16,269 bases of DNA, from the NCBI GenBank assembly GCA_041743835.1, contig JBGTLW010000037.1, forward strand, positions 1 to 16,269. Direction: 5' to 3'. Positions 13,277-16,269 of the stretch are shown here, one piece after another (within the stretch, counting starts at the first letter, position 1; each line of letters begins with the position of its first letter). This DNA comes from JBGTLW01 sp041743835. Lineage in GTDB: Bacteria > Planctomycetota > Phycisphaerae > Phycisphaerales > Phycisphaeraceae. Position numbers and translations under genes: made by a program. The notes under the pieces were generated by a model. The model searched no databases. It was not told the origin of the DNA and saw only the letters and a program-made list of their open reading frames with translations.

Positions 13277-15661
13277 ATGAACCTGCCTCTGATCCTCATC
13301 GGGTTGGCGTTGCTGCTGGCTCACATGACAGTCACGGCCGCGCACGCGGAAGTGGATATCCCCGACAACGCGTACGTCCGACCCACACCCGACGGGCAGC
13401 TACAACTGAACGGCCAACGCGTGCGCTACTGGGGGTTCATCGGCGGCGTGGCGGGCAACGGCGCGGGGGTGACAGCGGAGGATTCGCCCGAGCAGCGAGA
13501 GCGGAAGGTCGATCAGTACCGGCGTGAGGTCGGCGTCATGGTACAGCGGATCGAGGACCTGGGTTTCAACCTCGTCCGCTCATGGGAAGGGCGCTACCCC
13601 AACCAGCGAGAAACGCTGCCGATGCTCTACCAGCACGACTATGAGCCGGGCGATGGCTCCCCGGCCGATGGCATCGCCTACTATTTCCACAAGCTCGATG
13701 AGCACGGCATCAAGCTGTGGATGAGTTCGACCAACGGCGTCGGCTATATCACGGCAGACGATGTGAACGCCATCGACGATCCGCAATCCGCCGACGCCTG
13801 GCGGCAGGCGATGCACGAACTGGCAAAGATTCGCGGGGCGGAACGGTTCTGGCTCCGTGGCAATTCCGGGCAGATCGAAGGCCTCGTGCGGATGTGGGAC
13901 CCGCGATGGGAGGCCCTGTTTATCAAGCGGCTACGCCTCCTTGCCGACTTTCCCAACCACTACAAAAACGGGCTGCGGCTCGGCGATGATCCACAGGTGG
14001 TCGTGTGGGAGATATCCAATGAAGAGTTCCCCTTCCGCGCCCTGTTCGGCGGGCGATGGACACAATTGCCAGCGTTTTTCAGGAACCAGTTGATCGAACA
14101 GTGGAATGACTTCCTCCGCGAGAAGTACAAGACACAGGAACAGTTGACGCAGGCGTGGAGATTCCTGCTGCCCGGCGAGTCGTTGGCCGAGGGTTCGATC
14201 CTGCTGTTGCCGCTGGCGAATCCCGCCCATCCGAGCACGGCGATGAACGATACGAACCCCGCCATGGCCGAGACACTCGCGGTCTTGCAGAACCAGTACA
14301 CCCGCGACGACTTCAACCGTCGGCGTGGCGAGGACGTGGTCGAGTTCTTCACCAAGGTCGTGATCGACCACAAGAAGCGCGTCGCCGACGCCATGCGTGG
14401 TATGGGCAAGAGCTGCCGGCTCAGTTCCATCGTGTACGACAGCGGCAACGATTACCGCATCCAACAGGCCTACATGCACCAGCACGCCGACGCGGTGAGC
14501 ACATGCTCCTACACCACCGGCATGGCGTGGGACCCCAACCACCAGCGGTTCCCGTTCTACAGCGGCCTCGACGCCAGCCCGCGGACTTCGCGCAAGCACC
14601 CGTGGTTCGAGCAGTCCACAGCCGTGGGCAAGCCGCACTTCGTCTATGAAACGCAGATCAACAACAAAACCAAGTACCGGGCCGAGTACCCGATGCGCAT
14701 GGCGGCGCTGGCGATCATCAACGACTGGGACATCATCTGCTGGCACAGTTATTCCGGGAAGCCGGCCAACCTGCTGTCAGACAACCCCTTCGATCTGAAA
14801 CTTGCGACCGGCGGCGACCACTTCACCTACCGTGGTGATGAGGTGCAACTCTCTGCCATGAAGGCCGCCAGCGAGATTTTCCTCGACCAACTGGTCGCCC
14901 CCGCCCCCAACCCGACCACCTTCATCTTCGGCCGACGAAGCCTCTACGACCCGCAGAGCATGGACTATGCCATGAGCTACGGCCCCAATGGCGACCGGTT
15001 CATCCCCACCGCCTACCACTACGGGGCCCAGGTGCGGATCGACCCGACGCGAGAGGACGATGAGATCGTCGGCCCATCCTACGACCCCGCCGTGTTCGAG
15101 CCGCACCCCGTCAAGCCTAACGACCAGATCACCTTCAATTGGCAGCACGCTTACCTGAAGTTCGATAGCCCGGCGGTGGCCAGCTACACCGGCTTCTTCG
15201 GGCAGTACCCAGAGCCAAAGGTAGCGTTCAAACACAACTCGGTGCGTTTCTCCGGCATCCACTTCAACAACCCCGATGGCATCGCATACCCCGTCACAGA
15301 GGATGAAGGCTACGTGGTCGTCTCGCTCACCAGCACCGATGGCAAGCCGTTGAGTGAAACCGGCCGGGCGCTGCTCTCCGCGGTGAGCACGAGTTTCAAC
15401 ACCGACTACAAGCTCAAACTACCCGACGAGATCGGGCCGCAGACGCTGCGCCCCTTCGGCGGGGCGGATATGGAGAAGACCGGTGACAAGCCGGTGCTCG
15501 TCGCCCGGGTCGGCCTGGTGGTGGAGTCTCCGGAGATTGAGGGCATGAAGTACGTGATGCGGGACTTCCACCTGCGGCCGATCGCCGAGGGAACGGTGAA
15601 AGAAGGTCGGCTTGAGGTGTCTGCCGATTTGCCGGTATTCGTGGTGGAACTGACGAGGTAG
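13277..15661 (+). CDS. Secreted glycoside hydrolase, clan GH-A-like TIM barrel
   Basis: The product has 794 residues from the ATG at 13277, chosen because it begins a signal peptide (MNLPLILIGLALLLAHMTVT, cleavage after AHA at residue 24). An open frame reaches back to 13046 but would bury the signal. The ribosome binding site is weak (GGA 10 bases upstream). Early on, LNGQRVRYWGFIGG resembles the first strand of clan A glycosidases. VVVWEISNEE places N248-E249, the usual acid/base pair after strand 4, and KPHFVYETQINN places E458, a plausible nucleophile on strand 7. W489-H490 in IICWHSY fits a strand-8 aromatic. The part after about residue 580 looks beta-rich and ends in VFVVELTR. The family could be GH5-, GH42- or GH2-like, or an unclassified one, and the substrate is unknown. 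It is followed after 9 bases by a histidine phosphatase gene, so both are probably co-transcribed. Confidence 0.82.
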   Translation: MNLPLILIGLALLLAHMTVTAAHAEVDIPDNAYVRPTPDGQLQLNGQRVRYWGFIGGVAGNGAGVTAEDSPEQRERKVDQYRREVGVMVQRIEDLGFNLVRSWEGRYPNQRETLPMLYQHDYEPGDGSPADGIAYYFHKLDEHGIKLWMSSTNGVGYITADDVNAIDDPQSADAWRQAMHELAKIRGAERFWLRGNSGQIEGLVRMWDPRWEALFIKRLRLLADFPNHYKNGLRLGDDPQVVVWEISNEEFPFRALFGGRWTQLPAFFRNQLIEQWNDFLREKYKTQEQLTQAWRFLLPGESLAEGSILLLPLANPAHPSTAMNDTNPAMAETLAVLQNQYTRDDFNRRRGEDVVEFFTKVVIDHKKRVADAMRGMGKSCRLSSIVYDSGNDYRIQQAYMHQHADAVSTCSYTTGMAWDPNHQRFPFYSGLDASPRTSRKHPWFEQSTAVGKPHFVYETQINNKTKYRAEYPMRMAALAIINDWDIICWHSYSGKPANLLSDNPFDLKLATGGDHFTYRGDEVQLSAMKAASEIFLDQLVAPAPNPTTFIFGRRSLYDPQSMDYAMSYGPNGDRFIPTAYHYGAQVRIDPTREDDEIVGPSYDPAVFEPHPVKPNDQITFNWQHAYLKFDSPAVASYTGFFGQYPEPKVAFKHNSVRFSGIHFNNPDGIAYPVTEDEGYVVVSLTSTDGKPLSETGRALLSAVSTSFNTDYKLKLPDEIGPQTLRPFGGADMEKTGDKPVLVARVGLVVESPEIEGMKYVMRDFHLRPIAEGTVKEGRLEVSADLPVFVVELTR

Positions 15662-15667
15662 AAGGAG
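15662..15667 (+). promoter_or_regulatory. Strong ribosome binding site of the histidine phosphatase gene
   Basis: AAGGAG immediately follows the stop codon of the glycosidase gene and lies 3 bases before the ATG at 15671. The spacing is short, but the next in-frame ATG (at 15749) lies beyond the catalytic RHG motif. Confidence 0.6.
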
Positions 15668-15670
15668 ACT

Positions 15671-16269
15671 ATGACAAACGAGCAACCAGCCGACCTGCAG
15701 GCCAGCCCGGGCGTAAACACCGTCTGGCTGGTGCGCCATGGTCAGCGGATGGACGTCGATCCTGCGTGGAAGCCCCGGCGGTGTCACCACACCGAAGTGC
15801 CGCTCTCACCGTTGGGCCACGCTCAAGCCGATGCGCTTGGACGACGCATGGCCAGGGAAGGCATCAAGCAACTGTTCTGCTCCCCCTACTTGCGTGCCGT
15901 GCAGACCGCTGCCGCCATGAACCGCCACACCGGCTTGCCGATCCAGATCGAGCACGGCGTCATGGAGTGGCAGAACATCGCCTGGTTTTCCAGTCCATCA
16001 CCGCTTGAATCGGTGGCATCGCTCGCCTCGCAGTACCCGGCCGTGTGCCGTGCCTATCGCTCGCGCGTGAAGCCGACCTGGCCTGAAACAATCGACCAGA
16101 ATCGGCAGCGGCTGCGTCAGATGATCGAGCTGCTTGTTCGTGACGGCGGCGGGCCGGTACTCGTGGTTGGTCACGGCGCGACCGTGGTGGGCATGGCCCG
16201 GGCGCTGCTGGACTCGCCGGAGCATCAGATCGCCGACGCGCTTTGTGGCATCGTCCAACTGCAGTTCCA
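15671..16269 (+). CDS. Histidine phosphatase superfamily protein (partial, cut by right edge)
   Basis: The window holds the first 199 codons, and the frame is still open at the edge. The sequence has the full signature of the phosphoglycerate-mutase-like histidine phosphatases: LVRHGQR at residues 20-26 (R22 and the phospho-accepting H23), SPYLRAVQT with R75, MEW with E99 as likely proton donor, and VVGHGATVV with H168. No signal peptide is seen, so it should be cytosolic. These enzymes remove phosphate from sugars, nucleotides, cofactors or proteins, and the substrate cannot be told from the motifs. It starts 9 bases after the glycosidase stop codon, so it is probably in the same operon and could act on a sugar phosphate produced from the released glycan, though this is inference. 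Confidence 0.9.
   Translation, partial: MTNEQPADLQASPGVNTVWLVRHGQRMDVDPAWKPRRCHHTEVPLSPLGHAQADALGRRMAREGIKQLFCSPYLRAVQTAAAMNRHTGLPIQIEHGVMEWQNIAWFSSPSPLESVASLASQYPAVCRAYRSRVKPTWPETIDQNRQRLRQMIELLVRDGGGPVLVVGHGATVVGMARALLDSPEHQIADALCGIVQLQF

Noticed and set aside
13931..14746. Minus-strand open frame of 271 codons inside the glycosidase gene
   Set aside because: It is antisense to the catalytic part of the glycosidase and has no signature or ribosome binding site.

Overview
The window looks like a stretch of planctomycete chromosome, most likely from the class Phycisphaerae or a close relative. The evidence is the combination of GC-rich DNA, two secreted-type proteins with an N-terminal GFTLIELLVV pseudopilin signal, a PEP-CTERM surface protein with an autotransporter-type strand repeat, a formylglycine sulfatase, a very large PQQ-type beta-propeller protein and two large secreted carbohydrate-active enzymes. 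No rRNA, tRNA, CRISPR array, transposase or phage gene was seen. The lineage is an inference from gene content, not from a marker gene.

Layout. (1) Positions 1-1518, minus strand: an ArsR-family repressor gene overlaps by 26 bases a gene for a tandem-AHSA1 (SRPBCC fold) protein. A third AHSA1 domain follows in the same frame behind a single TAA codon and runs off the left edge. (2) 1485-1768: a spacer with the arsR promoter and operator, a triplet of TTAC/GTAA half-sites, and what may be the relic of a LacI-type helix-turn-helix. (3) 1769-3676, plus strand: a secreted two-domain beta-helix protein of the pectate-lyase-3/GH55 type. (4) 3736-5178, minus strand: a type I sulfatase, convergent with the beta-helix gene. 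(5) 5460-9683, plus strand: a 1407-residue secreted protein with a helical N-terminus, a PQQ-like propeller and a CBM9-like C-terminus, divergent from the sulfatase. (6) 9723-12629, minus strand: two pseudopilin-type proteins and a PEP-CTERM protein. (7) 13277-15661, plus strand: a secreted clan GH-A-like glycosidase, followed after 9 bases by a histidine phosphatase gene cut by the right edge.

How it may work together. The beta-helix protein, the sulfatase and the GH-A-like enzyme would suit breakdown of a sulfated or otherwise complex polysaccharide. The propeller/CBM9 protein and the PEP-CTERM and pseudopilin-type proteins would be exported and could sit on the cell surface. The genes are mostly separate transcription units with divergent or convergent neighbours, so this is a loose neighbourhood and not one operon. 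The arsR-AHSA1 pair at the left looks functionally unrelated. The most notable observations are the in-frame stop in the third AHSA1 domain, the LacI-like relic and nearby palindromes, a 77-bp near-identical segment shared by the two pseudopilin genes, and the architecture of the 1407-residue protein.
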